Notes: generated by a model not told the origin, from the letters alone. A stretch of 64,000 nt of DNA from Parietichytrium sp. I65-24A (GCA_012862575.1 BLSF01000014.1:310001-374000), one strand, 5' to 3'. Counted from the first letter of the stretch, positions 1 through 11,058 are shown. Numbers and translations are program-made.

Positions 1-353
1 GGATCTGGCTGGACACTATTTTCGCAGAGCAAGACAGGTTCGGAAATGGTCCTACCGCAAATATGTCTGCCACAAAAGTAATCGATGAGTTTGTGTCCCT
101 CGCCGCGAAAGCTGTCGGCTTGAGCGAATCAGAGGTGGCAACTGCGCTTTCTTCTCAAGCGGACTCCGACACTAGAGTGTCTTGGAAGTATGGGTGCTAC
201 AGAAGTGTATTCGGCACTCCGACGTATCTTGTGAATGGCGTGCCTGCGCCAGACGAAGCAGGAAGCTGGAGCGCAAAGCAGTGGATAAAGTTTGTGGAGG
301 GCATGCTGCATAGCGAAAGCGCAGCGCACCAATTCACGGCTCTCATGTCTTAA
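1..353 (+). CDS. DsbA-like thioredoxin-fold protein, 3' end only
   Basis: The reading frame is already open at base 3 and runs to a TAA at 351-353, so the gene starts outside the window; the ATG at 63 is probably internal. The visible 117 residues are the C-terminal part of a DsbA/thioredoxin-4-type fold. The FGTPTYLVNG segment matches the cis-proline loop (G-V/F-GTP-T-x-x-V-NG) that packs against the active-site CxxC in this family, and it is followed by the usual W-containing helix. The CxxC itself would lie upstream, so redox activity cannot be judged. The gene ends 206 bp from the convergent end of the next gene. The family call is by motif; the cellular compartment is unknown. Confidence 0.6.
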   Translation, partial: IWLDTIFAEQDRFGNGPTANMSATKVIDEFVSLAAKAVGLSESEVATALSSQADSDTRVSWKYGCYRSVFGTPTYLVNGVPAPDEAGSWSAKQWIKFVEGMLHSESAAHQFTALMS

Positions 354-558
354 TGCGTGTCATTGTGGTTGATCGTCTCCTCGGATAAAAACATTGCTTT
401 TAACTTTTAAAAGGTTGGGCAAGGGCTGGGAAGCAAGAGCACTAGTAGCCATGCTGACTAATACTTGCACAAAACAAACGCCGCTCTTTTTATGTTAAAG
501 ATTTCTGATTTTTACAGTTAATTAGTTTACTGTTTTAATTAAAAATGGAAAAAACATC

Positions 559-2140
559 CTATTCTATTGCTGTCGTCCCTGTTGGCGCGACTACTACAGT
601 GGATATTGGTGCTTTCGAACGCTGAGCGCAGACCTTTGTTTGACTCAAGATGATGAGCACTTTAAAGAAAAATGCCCACAACCAGAACAAAACCCAATAA
701 TTACATCCTTGCTCCATCAGTCCAAAGCTAGCAATGGCTCCCAAAGCGAAAATCATCCCAGTCGAGCCAAAGACGTAAACGATGACCCAAAATCGGAGTT
801 TCGCCATTATGGCATTCTGAGCCAAAAGCCTTTCGGACATTTTGCCTTGAAAAGATTTGTTGGCGATTTCCTGTCTCAACCTGCGCAATGTGTAAAACAT
901 GGTGACGACTTGGAATGAAAGGTACCCGGTCACCACCATCTGGCACAACAAGAATGTGCCAGGAAGCTTGACAAGGAGCCAGTCTTTGGTACTCTGTTGC
1001 ATGAAAATGAACATTATGGAAGAAGATATATCCGCCACGACTAAAGCAAGGGCAAACAGTAGCACGAAAGAAATGTGCAAGGTAGAGAAGGCCGAAGCGG
1101 TGGTCCCACTCTTTGCAAAGCATTCTCGCTTGATTTGATTATATCTAACCGCCACCAATAAGGACGACGCAGCACTGTGAGGCACAAACACGAAACCAAG
1201 GAATTAGAAAAAACGCGTCGGAACGTGAGCAGTGGAGCAGCAAAACTTACGTGCAGCCGGTGAATAGCGGCGATACAAAGTTGTTGATCTCCATGGAAAC
1301 CTTTTCTGTAATGCGGAAACCTCCATTGAACAAAACATAGCCGAGAAGCAATGACACAAATGAATTCACGGAAAGAACAAAGATACCGACAATCTTACTT
1401 TGACGGCCTCTAAACTTGCTTTTCTCGAGCATTGCTGCAGAATAAACGCCGAGCACACAGAATGAAAACCCTGCAACCCCCCGATACATCGATTGGACTA
1501 GAACGGAATCATACAGCGGGGTGCATTTGTTTGAGTCTATGCTGATTTGACCCGCTAATGTAGTGCCATTTGAAAGATCGCTGGCAAAGCGATACATCTC
1601 CGAGGAACTCTGAACTTCAAGAAATGCGCAATCGTCCACAATCGGATGGCTCGAAATAAGCTCTTTCAAACCGTTTCCGTCAATGTCATAGGTATAGAGG
1701 CCAGGAAAGTACGTCTCCACGATGATCGTCACCTTGCTAAACTTGCACCAGGAGGCATAAAGATCAAAGCTGGTAAAGTGTGGCGAGTCCCCCCAGCACT
1801 CTTGCAGAAAGTAATATTCATTGACGAAAAATCTGTCAATCACAACCGCAGTAAAGTTTCCAAGCCCCAATTGCTCTCGGACTTGCGCGGGGCTTAAATT
1901 TTTGTAGCACCATGTTTCAATGTCTTGGGCCGAGAATAGCCGAAAGTCATAAGTATTCGTGTCGAGGGTCTGCAGGCCAAGGGCCGACTTTCGCGCCACC
2001 ACTTGTCCGAGATCGTAATCAGCAGTTGCATTCGTTGCTGTGCCATTCGCATCGCTTTCGTTCCCCCACACGATGCCAGCACACGCTCTGTCTGGAAGAG
2101 CGCCGCAGATTATCGCTGCACTCAACAGCCGCGCGAACAT
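559..2140 (-). CDS. Seven-helix receptor-like membrane protein A (two exons)
   Basis: Exon 1 runs 2140-1251 and exon 2 runs 1174-559. The 76-bp intron (1175-1250) has GTAAGT and CAG ends, and removing it restores the frame exactly as in the paralog at 3375-4892. The product is about 501 aa. The ATG at 2140 opens a signal peptide (MFARLLSAAIICGALPDRACA). An extracellular or lumenal domain of about 220 residues follows, with N-glycosylation sequons and conserved cysteines (motifs CWGDS, SWCKFS, PGLYTYDIDG), then seven predicted membrane helices and a short cytosolic tail. The topology resembles a GPCR, but I recognise no named family. It is divergent from its paralog, about 1.2 kb away. The start and splice are well supported by the paralog; ligand and function are unknown. 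Confidence 0.72.
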
Positions 2141-3374
2141 CTTTGGCCGCCCATCAAGCACCGCGAAAGTCTCGGCACCTTCTTCCTTTGTCGAGAATTT
2201 GCACCTTGTTGTGAAGTCCCCAACTCAACTCAATGTATTGCAAACTAACAGTAGTATACCCTCTCGCGTATTGGTTTCGTTCCCGACAGACACTACCGGT
2301 GAACTGTTGTGGGGATAGCCCTGCCGCTATCCGCTATCCGCTATCCGCTATCCGCTATCCGCTATCCGCTATCCGCTATCCGCTACCCGCTATCCGCTAT
2401 CCGCTATCCGTACTGCATGGCTCTCCATCGCGACGGAGCGATTGGTGAGAACGCGAAGATAGCAGTGGGACAAGCGCTGCCAAACCTAGAATTCATCGAT
2501 GCATATGTATATATATATTCTGTCCACCGAGGAGTAACATTTCGGAGGCAGGCAAAACGCACGAATTGCTTTTTCGGCGTAAGCTTTGCATTGGGGAAAT
2601 ACGTTTTCTCTTTCGACAGTGAATCTATAGTACGAATTAGTCTGAATTTGACAACCCAGAGATCCGTTGCGTCAATCACACGCTAGAGTGCCAGTAGACT
2701 TTTCCTATAGGGGATAGGTAGAGCTACCTGTCCCGCTATACTTGCACAGTCCTGACTATGCAGCCAAGTACTTTATCGCATCAAGCCAATACCATACGAG
2801 TGAGGGAATTTTTTTAGTGTCACTAGTTCATGATTCACTGCTATATTTCACAATAGAGGGATAGTAAGCCTGAGGGCAGTGTGAGGTAGCGGTACCCGGC
2901 CCGGGAACTTCCAACTTGAAATTAACCTTGAACCTTTGCAAGGCGGTGACCATGGTTGCTTTGACGGCGGCTCGATGACTCTTTCAGAGCGAAACGGGTT
3001 TCCTATTTGTGTTAAGCGAAAGCCGTTGTGGCTCCCGTTGGCTTTATTAATTACTACATTCCAAACTTCCTTTTCGTAGAGTGCGATTTTGTACCACGCT
3101 ATTCATTCTAAGTTTATGCGTTTGCTGGCAAATCATATCTGCTCCTCACTCATCCATAGCCAGCTTCTTAATGTTTCTGGAAGAGTACACTCGGATGCTC
3201 GTTGAAAGCATGGGGTCATATAGTTTAAAGTTGCATTGGGCATGGACACTATAGCTGTTGGTTTATGAGCTCCGTTGCAAACCAAGACCAAATATCACAT
3301 TTTTTTTCGAGGGGCGGACGACTGCGAGAGCACGGCGCCTTGCGTCAGGTTTTCGTTGCGCGGGCGGTGGCGCA
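2141..3374. other. Divergent intergenic region between the two receptor-like genes
   Basis: This 1.2-kb spacer must hold both promoters of the divergent paralog pair. I see a 7-bp minisatellite (listed separately), an AT-rich stretch and a small inverted repeat GGTAGAGCTACC near 2718, but no coding exon that I can support. Confidence 0.6.
2324..2410. repeat. 7-bp minisatellite (CCGCTAT)n
   Basis: About twelve head-to-tail copies of CCGCTAT, nearly perfect, with one variant copy near 2385-2391 (CCGCTAC). It lies about 185-270 bp upstream of the minus-strand start codon at 2140. Because seven is not a multiple of three, all three frames stay open and give a repeating heptapeptide, so open frames here are artefacts. 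Confidence 0.95.
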
Positions 3375-4892
3375 ATGCGTCCTCTTCTTGCGGTGGCACT
3401 GGCGTGTTGGGCTGTCAACTGTGCGAGTGCAAGCATCACACTGCTCGAACCTGAGGATGTTGCCGGACTTAGTGTAACCGGGGTCGTGATATCACAAAAG
3501 TATGTTCGGTCCTCGAACGGGCAAGACTTCTGGAGTTCGGTGAACTTGACGTCGAGGATCCGCTTGTTTGGTGACGCGGAGATCAACACATATTGCACTG
3601 GGGACAAGAGTCTATTGGATGGGGCCATAAGCGAATTTGAGGATAGCATTCTCATTGTAAATTTTGAGACTGGCTCAGAGAATGCATCGTCGTATCAGGC
3701 ATGCTTTGGAGATAGTTTGTATTTGACGGATTTGGATTTTTTGGGATCCTGGTGCAAGATATCAACCAATCTTATTTTAATGGAGGATCGGGTCCCGGGG
3801 TTGTATTACCTGGACCATGACGGGCAACAGAATAAGCCTTTGAGAGACAAATATCCGTACGTTGCCAACTGCTCCGTCTTTGAGGCGGATATATCAAACT
3901 TGGAACTGCAAGACTTGGTAACAACTCTCCGCGAAAAGCAAGCAAGCGGCCACGAGGTGTATGGTATTTTGAGTGCCGACGACAATGAGTGTTTGAAGGT
4001 CTTTTCAACTTGGTATGTACAATTTTGGTTTCGTGTCGTCCTCGGGGGACTATTGCTTAGCGCAGGAATTCTTTCCATGATGTACTTGTTCAGTTACCAG
4101 TACCGAAACAAGCGAAACCAGCTCATCAATACTATTGTGTTGGGAGCAAATTTTGTCACCTCTTTCTTACTTGGCCTAGTTCTGGTAAACGGAGGGTGGC
4201 GCATTACCGACAACGTCGCTTCGACAATCTCGAATTTCGTGCTACCACTCTTTTTTGGGACGTCCGCAGGGACAACATTTTTGTTGGCAGCTCGTTGGAA
4301 CGAGATTAAGTATGAGCGGCTCCTCAAAAACCTGAAATCGAAGAACCTCAAGCTCGTGGCGGCAAAGCGAAACGCCACCGTGGCATTTTCTTTACTCCTA
4401 ATAGGGCTCGATCTGTTTGTGGCGATTCGCTTTGCCATGATCTCAAAGACGGACGAAAAGATGCTCAAGCTCTACATACCGCTGTTTTTCATGGTGTCGC
4501 AGTTCGTCGTAATTCTATACCTCATTGTTCAGGTTTTGGCGATGATCAAGCTTTTGAAGGAGATTCAAGCTTTTATCCGCGAAAACAGGAGCCTGAGCTC
4601 GGAGCACTTGGCAAGAATTAGCGCGCAAGATGCGTTGATGAGACGGTTGCGGTTTTGGATTGTGTTCAGCGTCATCTCGGCAATAGCAACTATGCTTGCT
4701 TTGTGTATTGCAGGAAGTACAAACCTCGTGGAGGCTGCACCGCAAGGATGGATCGTGATTTGGACTGTGGCATTCTTAGGTAAATTTGGCCAAACACTGG
4801 GCGAAACAAAGATTTGCGGCCCTGGGTCCGATAGCCAGAACAAGGTTCGCAGTGAATATGTCCAAAACGATGCCCCCACCTTCGGATTCTGA
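3375..4892 (+). CDS. Seven-helix receptor-like membrane protein B (intronless)
   Basis: A 505-aa product. I chose the ATG at 3375 because it begins a clean signal peptide (MRPLLAVALACWAVNCASA); the frame upstream to 3258 has no ATG. The ectodomain is about 220 residues with conserved cysteines (CFGDS, SWCKIS, PGLYYLDHDG), followed by seven hydrophobic helices. The loop after helix 3 is basic (RWNEIKYE), and R-rich residues follow helix 5 (RRLRFW). Paralog A aligns over the full length and carries an intron between the halves of helix 3 that this copy lacks. The cytosolic tail is short. It may be an orphan receptor or a lumenal-sensor protein; no catalytic motif is visible. Confidence 0.8.
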   Translation: MRPLLAVALACWAVNCASASITLLEPEDVAGLSVTGVVISQKYVRSSNGQDFWSSVNLTSRIRLFGDAEINTYCTGDKSLLDGAISEFEDSILIVNFETGSENASSYQACFGDSLYLTDLDFLGSWCKISTNLILMEDRVPGLYYLDHDGQQNKPLRDKYPYVANCSVFEADISNLELQDLVTTLREKQASGHEVYGILSADDNECLKVFSTWYVQFWFRVVLGGLLLSAGILSMMYLFSYQYRNKRNQLINTIVLGANFVTSFLLGLVLVNGGWRITDNVASTISNFVLPLFFGTSAGTTFLLAARWNEIKYERLLKNLKSKNLKLVAAKRNATVAFSLLLIGLDLFVAIRFAMISKTDEKMLKLYIPLFFMVSQFVVILYLIVQVLAMIKLLKEIQAFIRENRSLSSEHLARISAQDALMRRLRFWIVFSVISAIATMLALCIAGSTNLVEAAPQGWIVIWTVAFLGKFGQTLGETKICGPGSDSQNKVRSEYVQNDAPTFGF

Positions 4893-5525
4893 GTTCTCGC
4901 AGTACTTTACAAAGTCTTGTGAGATGATGTCGCCATTTAAGCGGGAAAATCCACTTCCGGTCCACGCCGTTTTACATGTTGATTCAATAAGCATGAATAA
5001 AAATACCAAAAGCACATCTTCGACGAAGGCCTTGCAGTCAATTTCTTTTCCACCATTTCCACAATTTCCACCCATCTCATGCCATGCCACTCATCTCGCA
5101 CTACCACTTTTCGTAGCCATCGCATACAACTCTTCGACTTACAAAACATCGCCACCTCTTACGCCAAATGTTATATTCGGACCTACTCTCCGATCTTAGC
5201 ACCGCACTACGCCGCCCTATATCAACTCTGGAATATCCCGTCCATTGCAGCACTCCATAGCAAACCGCTAACAGCAGCTAACACCTGCTACGGCCGAGCT
5301 ATACCAGGTCATAAAGATGCTACTTTAGTCTAAAGGTAGAGAGAGAGAGATGTCCTCGCACCAATACGATCGCTAATACCAGACTTGGATCACCCTCGTC
5401 GAAAACAAGCTGCGACTGGCTCCGAGTCCGGTGAGCTACGCTCTTCTGCACGTGCGACCAGAGGGTCCCCAGCGAGGACAGGAAGGCTGAAGGAAGAGCT
5501 GAGAGTGACTAACAAGTGAGTGACT

Positions 5526-5556
<31 letters not shown>

Positions 5557-5714
5557 AAAGCTGCCAGTGCTCGTAGTGGAGACTGACAAGACTGACAACC
5601 TTGACAAGACTGACAAGCAGACGCAGTGGGATCCTGTGGGAAGAGAGAGAAGGAGAGAAGAACAAAGAGAGGGAGTCAGACAGAGACAGAGACAGAGACA
5701 GAGACGAGCGCAGA
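4893..5714. promoter_or_regulatory. TIM50 upstream region with coding-strand GA tracts
   Basis: Between the receptor-like gene and TIM50 lie about 800 bp without a gene. A pure (GA)n tract occupies 5526-5552, and a purine-rich leader of AGACAG-type units (about 5640-5712) runs right up to the TIM50 start codon. The purines are on the coding strand. A smaller GA run is at 5339-5350. Long frames reading through this stretch are composition artefacts. Confidence 0.6.
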
Positions 5715-6926
5715 ATGTGGTCGCGAGGAGTGGGGAGCGTTTGCATGGGCGTGGGCGTGGGCGCGAGGCGGATGTCCGCAAAGGCAAGCCGGTCGCGCGA
5801 GATCGCGCTGGAGATGGCGAAGCGGCGGCGTATGGGTCTCAAGACTTCCGACAGCGCGGAGGCGCAAGAAGGCGGGTCGTTGGCAGGTGTGGGGCTGGTG
5901 GCGGGACTGGGGTTGTTTGGCGCGGTGGGCGTGATGAGCACGACGAACGAAGGCAAGCAGTTTTACAATCGGTACATCCGAGGCCCGGTAGTAGAGCCCA
6001 TCAAGAAGGTTTATGTTGAGTATGTACACAATGCGACGCCGCTCGGCAAAGCAGTGGACTATGTGAAAGGGCAGGTGGACGAGTCGGTGCGGTCGTTTAC
6101 GGACCCGATTTCTGAGGATTTGCTGCCTGACTTTCCCGTGGACCAGCTTCCTCCGGGCGTAGACGTTCCTCGCACTCTGGTGCTGGACTTTGAAGACACC
6201 TTGTGCCACTTGGAATGGGACCGAAAGAACGGATGGCGCGCCGTCAAGCGCCCGGGAGTGGACCAGTTTCTTCGGAGAATGTACATGCATTACGAAATTG
6301 TGCTCTTCTCTTCCGGAAACCAGATGTTTCTAGAGCCGTTTGTCATGAGTTTGGATCGTATGGGCATCTTGAATCACCGCTTGTACCGCGAGTCCACCGT
6401 TTACGAGAATGGGGAGCACATCAAGGACTTGTCACACTTGAACCGCGACCTGCGAAAGGTGGTTGTCATCGATGATCAGCCGGGCTGCTTACCCAAACAA
6501 CCTGAAAATGTCATCGCGATCAAGCCCTTCACTGATCCTCAGGACCCTGACACAGCTCTTATGGATCTCGTGCCGTTCCTTGAAGATCTCAGCGAGCGCA
6601 ACGTGCCTGATGTTCGTGCAGAGATCCAAAAGTACAAAGGGAAGGATCTTGCTGCGACCTTCAATCAAGAGCTGATGAAGCGCAGGGAAGAACAAGAAAA
6701 GAACAGGAAAAAGACGCTTGGCGGGGCAATTCACCGTGGCATCCTGGGCAGCAGTTCTGGATCAGCGAACATGCTCCCTTCTCAAATGCCAGCGCCGCTT
6801 CCAGAGCTTCAATTGCCTGGGATGACTCCGCTCGGTGCTGCGTCGACTTTAGCCCAACCTGTCCCGGAGGAAACAAAGGCAGACGTCAAGCCCAAGGCTG
6901 GTTCATTTTGGGGCATGATGAAATAA
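5715..6926 (+). CDS. TIM50: TIM50, mitochondrial inner-membrane import receptor subunit
   Basis: TIM50 is the subunit of the TIM23 translocase that receives presequence proteins in the intermembrane space. The ATG at 5715 gives a 403-aa protein starting with an Arg/Gly/Met-rich presequence. A glycine-rich membrane segment lies at about residues 53-75, and then comes the FCP1/HAD-like NIF domain. The HAD motif I position reads LDFEDTL (about residue 157) in place of the phosphatase DLDET, as expected for a TIM50 receptor rather than an enzyme. Other family landmarks are KRPGVDQFL, IVLFSSGNQMF and the VVVIDDQP block. A charged C-terminal extension (EEQEKNRKK) and a Pro/Gly/Leu-rich tail follow. 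It is intronless and converges on SAS-6 across 240 bp. Confidence 0.93.
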   Translation: MWSRGVGSVCMGVGVGARRMSAKASRSREIALEMAKRRRMGLKTSDSAEAQEGGSLAGVGLVAGLGLFGAVGVMSTTNEGKQFYNRYIRGPVVEPIKKVYVEYVHNATPLGKAVDYVKGQVDESVRSFTDPISEDLLPDFPVDQLPPGVDVPRTLVLDFEDTLCHLEWDRKNGWRAVKRPGVDQFLRRMYMHYEIVLFSSGNQMFLEPFVMSLDRMGILNHRLYRESTVYENGEHIKDLSHLNRDLRKVVVIDDQPGCLPKQPENVIAIKPFTDPQDPDTALMDLVPFLEDLSERNVPDVRAEIQKYKGKDLAATFNQELMKRREEQEKNRKKTLGGAIHRGILGSSSGSANMLPSQMPAPLPELQLPGMTPLGAASTLAQPVPEETKADVKPKAGSFWGMMK

Positions 6927-7166
6927 TTTGCGAGCAAATCAATTCTTGAAGTGATAGACTTTTTTTTTTAATAATGCAAAACAAGCTTTTCAACCTCCCT
7001 GATTCACTTGTTATTCGGAGTTGCGCGAAAAGAGGAAAGCGAAAAACTGTTTTACTTCACCATTTTGAAAGAGTGAAAGCCCCCTCTTCCACGGCCCCGG
7101 TGTACACGAAGAAGACAATCAGAAAAAGTTTAGTAACAGCTCTAAAGTTGTGTATATGTGAGAGGC

Positions 7167-9102
7167 TTATGCGGAGGTGAGCGGTGCGCTGCGCTGCAAG
7201 ACATGCTCCATCATATCGCCTTCATGTTCATCGAAGGATCCTAAAATGTCGTCCTGCTCCTCCGGTGTTTGAAGCGCAAGATTAGGAGATTTGCCAGATG
7301 CAGGAAAGAGCTCAGAGTGGGACTGAAGCGGCGGTGATGACGGGCTAGCATAGCCACCCGGACTGAGGCTGAATTGCTTCCCGTCGTGCGCGAACGCGCG
7401 GGTGGTTGGTGTTGTTCTGTACAAGTCTTGGGGACGAGGGCTTGAGTAATCATCCGCAAGTGCTGGGTGACTGGAGTACTTGAGGCCAGGGGAAGCGTGT
7501 GATTGGTTGATCTCCTTGTTCAAAAATGCAATCACGTTCTGGTTCGACTCTAGCATCTGATTGCATTCTACAAGTTTGGCCTTGCTCGCCTCGAGGGCGC
7601 GTTTCAGCTCGGCGACGCTCTTTCTTTCTTCTTCCAAGTGAAGCTTTAATCTCTCCTGTTGCTGCTTCTCCAAACCCAGGTCATCTCTCAACTGCTGCAC
7701 TGCCTTCTCCTGCTGCCTGATGACGGTATTCTTGGTTTTCATACGACTCTGCAGAGCGGCAAGTTCTTCTTGGAGCTCCTCAATGATTGTGTTTCCTTTG
7801 TTGATTTCGCGAATACTGAGCTCGAGCTTGCGCTGCAATTTGCTCGTACTACTTTTGTAAGCTGTCGCCTTCTCTTCTGCATTTGTTCGCCTCTTACTGG
7901 CTTCCTCTAACAAGCTCGATGTCTTGGCGAGAACTTCTTCTTTGTCCTGAAGTTGTTGGCGAATTGCCACGAGGGTGAGTTGTTGCTCGCTCCATCGCTT
8001 CTCCAGGTCGAACTTTTCAGCCTCCAGATCCTTGCAAGTTCGCCGCAACTCCTGAAGGTCCGTGGAGCTCTCTTTTGAAAATTTCTCCAAGCTTTCCACT
8101 TTAATTTCCAGCTGCTGCTTGATGGTTTCGCTGTCCTCAGTGAATCGCGTCAGTCAGGGTTAAACAGATCGCGCAGGCGTTGGGTATTCACACTTACATT
8201 TGGGCCTTTTCCTCATAAACTTTCCGGTGCTCTATCTGAAGAGAGGATAGTTGCGTTTCAAGCTCCTGTATGCGCTTATCAGCGGCCTCCTGCTGTCTGA
8301 AGGGACGGCAAGAGAGGTCAGTTTTCGGGATTCCAGTGGATGATTACGGCTAAGAAATGATTTCAACTTACTTTCTCGCCTGCTCCGAGGCGGCATTCTG
8401 CGTTTGCGACAACAGCTTCAAAGATTCCTCCTTCTGTCGCGTCAGAGCGTCGGCGTGCTGTACCTTCAAAGTCTCTGTCGCCTTTCCAAGCTGTGATTGC
8501 AGATCTGCGACTCGTGAATTGGATATCTCTAGACTTTGCTTCAAATGCGCGTTGTCAGCGTTTGCCTTCTCCAAAAGTACTCCTCTGCGAGCTAGCTCGG
8601 ACTGCGCCAAGCCTAGTCTTCCAGCAAAATAGTCCTTGATGCTGTTGTCCGAAGCAGGCTGAAAGCGTAAGGCGAGATGTGTCAATTGCTTGAAATGATT
8701 CGCTTCGACTACCTTGAAAATGGGAAACCCGGTTACGTCAAGAACGGCAATAAAACGTCCTCCCGTTGAGCTGGCGGCGTCTCCTCCCGCAGAAGATTTT
8801 ATACAACACTGGATGAGCTCCACAAACTTGGGAGGAAAGCCTGCAAAGTCCACGAGGAGGCTTTGCTCCGTCTTGAGCGCGTGAAACTCCTCTTCAGACA
8901 CTTGCAGGGTATATAGGAAGAACAGGTCTTCGTCCTTGGTGATCTCCATGTGCATTACCGCCACGCGCTGTCCCTGTGGCGACTTCTTCACGCCCGGAAT
9001 CACACGCAGACTCAGCTGCTCCACCTTGCTGCCGTCTCCATCCCGCTCCACGCGCACCGGCACTTTCGACTCGTAGAACGGCCGGTCTCGTTCCAGCTCC
9101 AT
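7167..9102 (-). CDS. SAS6: SAS-6, centriole cartwheel protein (three exons)
   Basis: SAS-6 dimers build the nine-fold cartwheel that templates centrioles and basal bodies. Exons: 9102-8372, 8296-8198 and 8130-7167; the introns of 75 and 67 bp both have GTAAGT donors, and phase is kept throughout, giving 597 aa. The N-terminal head is recognisable (about residues 10-150): FFLYTLQVSEEEFHALK, LLVDFAGFPPKF, FKVVEANHFKQLTHLAL and the following A-G-R-L. Roughly 350 residues of coiled coil follow, with a Ser/Pro-rich C-terminal tail. The ATG at 9102 is preferred over the longer frame because upstream sequence is a purine tract typical of leaders here. It implies a ciliated stage, consistent with IFT57 nearby. 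Confidence 0.92.
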
Positions 9103-9140
9103 CGCTCTCTTCCTCTCTTCCTCTCTTCCCCTCTTCACCG
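9103..9140 (-). promoter_or_regulatory. GA-rich leader of SAS-6
   Basis: The plus strand here is almost pure pyrimidine (CTCTTCCTCTC units), so the coding strand of SAS-6 is a purine tract ending immediately before the start codon. It belongs to the recurrent coding-strand GA pattern of this window. Confidence 0.5.
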
Positions 9141-10991
9141 TTTTTCACGCCTTTCTTGTCGCGCTGTGAGCGGGTTGTGAGAGACAGAAGCGGAAGACCT
9201 AATCAGCCGATTTGGCGGTGTGCAGCGCGTACCCTTTGGAGGTTGCAATCAATGTTCCTAATGTTTCCTAGCTAGTTGGGACATCGAGCTAGTCCGTACT
9301 ATGGTATTGCCTAGCGGGCATTGTGGAGTGTTGGTACTGGGGCACTATGCAAATAGGTAAGAGCAAGGAGGGGAAAATTTTTCAAAATCAAATAATTGGG
9401 GTCACCTCACAGGTGAGAGTTACTAGTCAATACTATAGCACGCTGTAGAAGATCACCGCGAACAGAAAGAATGAACGTGAACAGAACGAGCTTCGTTACT
9501 TGCGGGGACTTCTAACTAACCGTCTCATTAAAAATAGTAGAGATATCTACTAGAAAATACTGTCACTACTAATGGTACTACTGGACTGGCGTGTGTGTTC
9601 ACTGTTAGTTTCCATTAGAATCAGACATAATCAGAGCACCAAATTTCCCTCGCTCGCTCAAATTGGACCAATGGACTTGGTTCTCGTCTGCCTTCGTGCA
9701 AGCACACAATATCACACAGTTCGTGCGGAGCTTCGCATGTTCCAAGAGAGAGCGCACTGCTCTTCAGGCTCTTCAGGCTATGAAAAAGCCGTGTTGCCCT
9801 GCTACGTGTTGTACGGTGAGTTGACCCCTAACTTAACTTGCAGAATCAGGTAATTTACCTTGCGCCATCTTGCGCCACAGCCCGATCTGCGTGCAAAGGA
9901 GCCCGGAAGTTAGGCACGAAAAGTAATCGCATCACGGAGAGCGGAGATGAGGGGAGAGCACATTCTTTGTCAATCATTGTCAATCACAATCGAATATGAA
10001 GTCGATCGCTCAATCTAACAGGGGGTTTATTTGGACTGCTGCAGGCGACTTGGAGCCCAGGAATCCCCCTGAATCCCCCGTTTCTGAGCAGGTGCAACCA
10101 CCCTCTTGTCCCTCACATCTCCCTCGCCGAGGCTCTCAAGACCTCTCCACTAGAGCACTTGAGCTCGAGTGGTATGATAACTTGTTTCTCTCAAACATCC
10201 CGAGCATAAATGGGGCTCAAGAGAACATGAGCGGAAAGGGTCGAGGCTTGTGCGCACTGGAGGGCGACTTGTTGGCACCCGCTAAGACCGCTTCTGGTCC
10301 CATGAATGGTATTGCGTTACTTGGAATTTCTCGAATAACGGACCCCGTGGGGGTAGCTATATGACAAGCATCCATTAGAGGCGCCTGTGTTTTGTAAGAG
10401 AAAAACAAAGAGATTTCGGACTTCGGGGCGGGTGGGTAGAGTGAGAAGTGTCCCTCGTGTGCGGGAAATGGGGCGCGCGGTCATATGCGATCGGAAAGTT
10501 GGGTAGTGCAGTGTGAAACTGTCGCGTTGGGTATGACTCGACCACATGGAGCAATGGGCACAGGCTAAGGAGAAATAGGCCGAGGTCGGGCTGGCGGCTG
10601 ATCGTCGTGCCTGGCGCCGAGAGAGTATCGTGTGCTCAGGTCTTGTTGACTAGAAGCACGCGTGTTCTGTTAGCGCATGCACTGGAAATTGCGCGGTTTT
10701 TCAGATGTTTTCAGCTGCAAAGCACGGAAAGTCTAATTTCGGTTCTGAAGTTTACAATACGATCAGCGTTGGGAAGCCGTAAGACCAGGGCCGTTTTAGG
10801 TAGAAATCTCGAAGCGTTTCAGTCGTTTCGGCACATGCTCTGTGCATTGAGGGAAGGCAAGGAGTTTGTGCTCTGTCATTGGGTCCACGTCTTAGTGACG
10901 CCGTCTGGATTCAGCATATGCACAATTGAGCAAACATTGAACATCGAGCGTTGCCGGTGGTGAACTGCGAACCGCCAACTTAAAGCCGAAC
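9141..10991. other. Long intergenic region with one weak ORF
   Basis: Nearly 1.9 kb between the SAS-6 start and the SPX-VTC gene. An ATG-started frame of 122 codons (9996-10364) is the only ORF worth recording; it matches no family I know, its composition is only moderately protein-like, and no intron signals support it. The rest holds short direct and inverted motifs but no feature I can name. Confidence 0.4.
9996..10364 (+). CDS. Hypothetical protein, 122 aa (weak)
   Basis: An ATG-started open frame with no recognised domain, Ser/Pro-rich at the start and Gly-rich near the end, without a membrane segment or signal peptide. It stands alone in a long gene-poor stretch. It could be a real small gene, an exon of an untraced gene, or chance. 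I list it only for completeness. Confidence 0.15.
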   Translation: MKSIAQSNRGFIWTAAGDLEPRNPPESPVSEQVQPPSCPSHLPRRGSQDLSTRALELEWYDNLFLSNIPSINGAQENMSGKGRGLCALEGDLLAPAKTASGPMNGIALLGISRITDPVGVAI

Positions 10992-11054
10992 TGCGAATTG
11001 CGAACCGCGAATTGCGAATTGCGAATTGCGAATTGCGAATTGCGAATTGCGAAC
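10992..11054. repeat. 7-bp minisatellite (TGCGAAT)n
   Basis: About nine tandem copies of TGCGAAT with a few variants (such as TGCGAAC and CGCGAAT), ending five bases before the ATG of the SPX-VTC gene. Degenerate copies extend back to about 10960. It is the second 7-bp array in the window abutting a gene start. Confidence 0.93.
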
Positions 11055-11058
11055 GAGA

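Noticed and set aside
5601-5714. Longer TIM50 N-terminus (RDRDRDRD)
   Set aside because: The extension is the translated purine tract; the ATG at 5715 gives a normal presequence.
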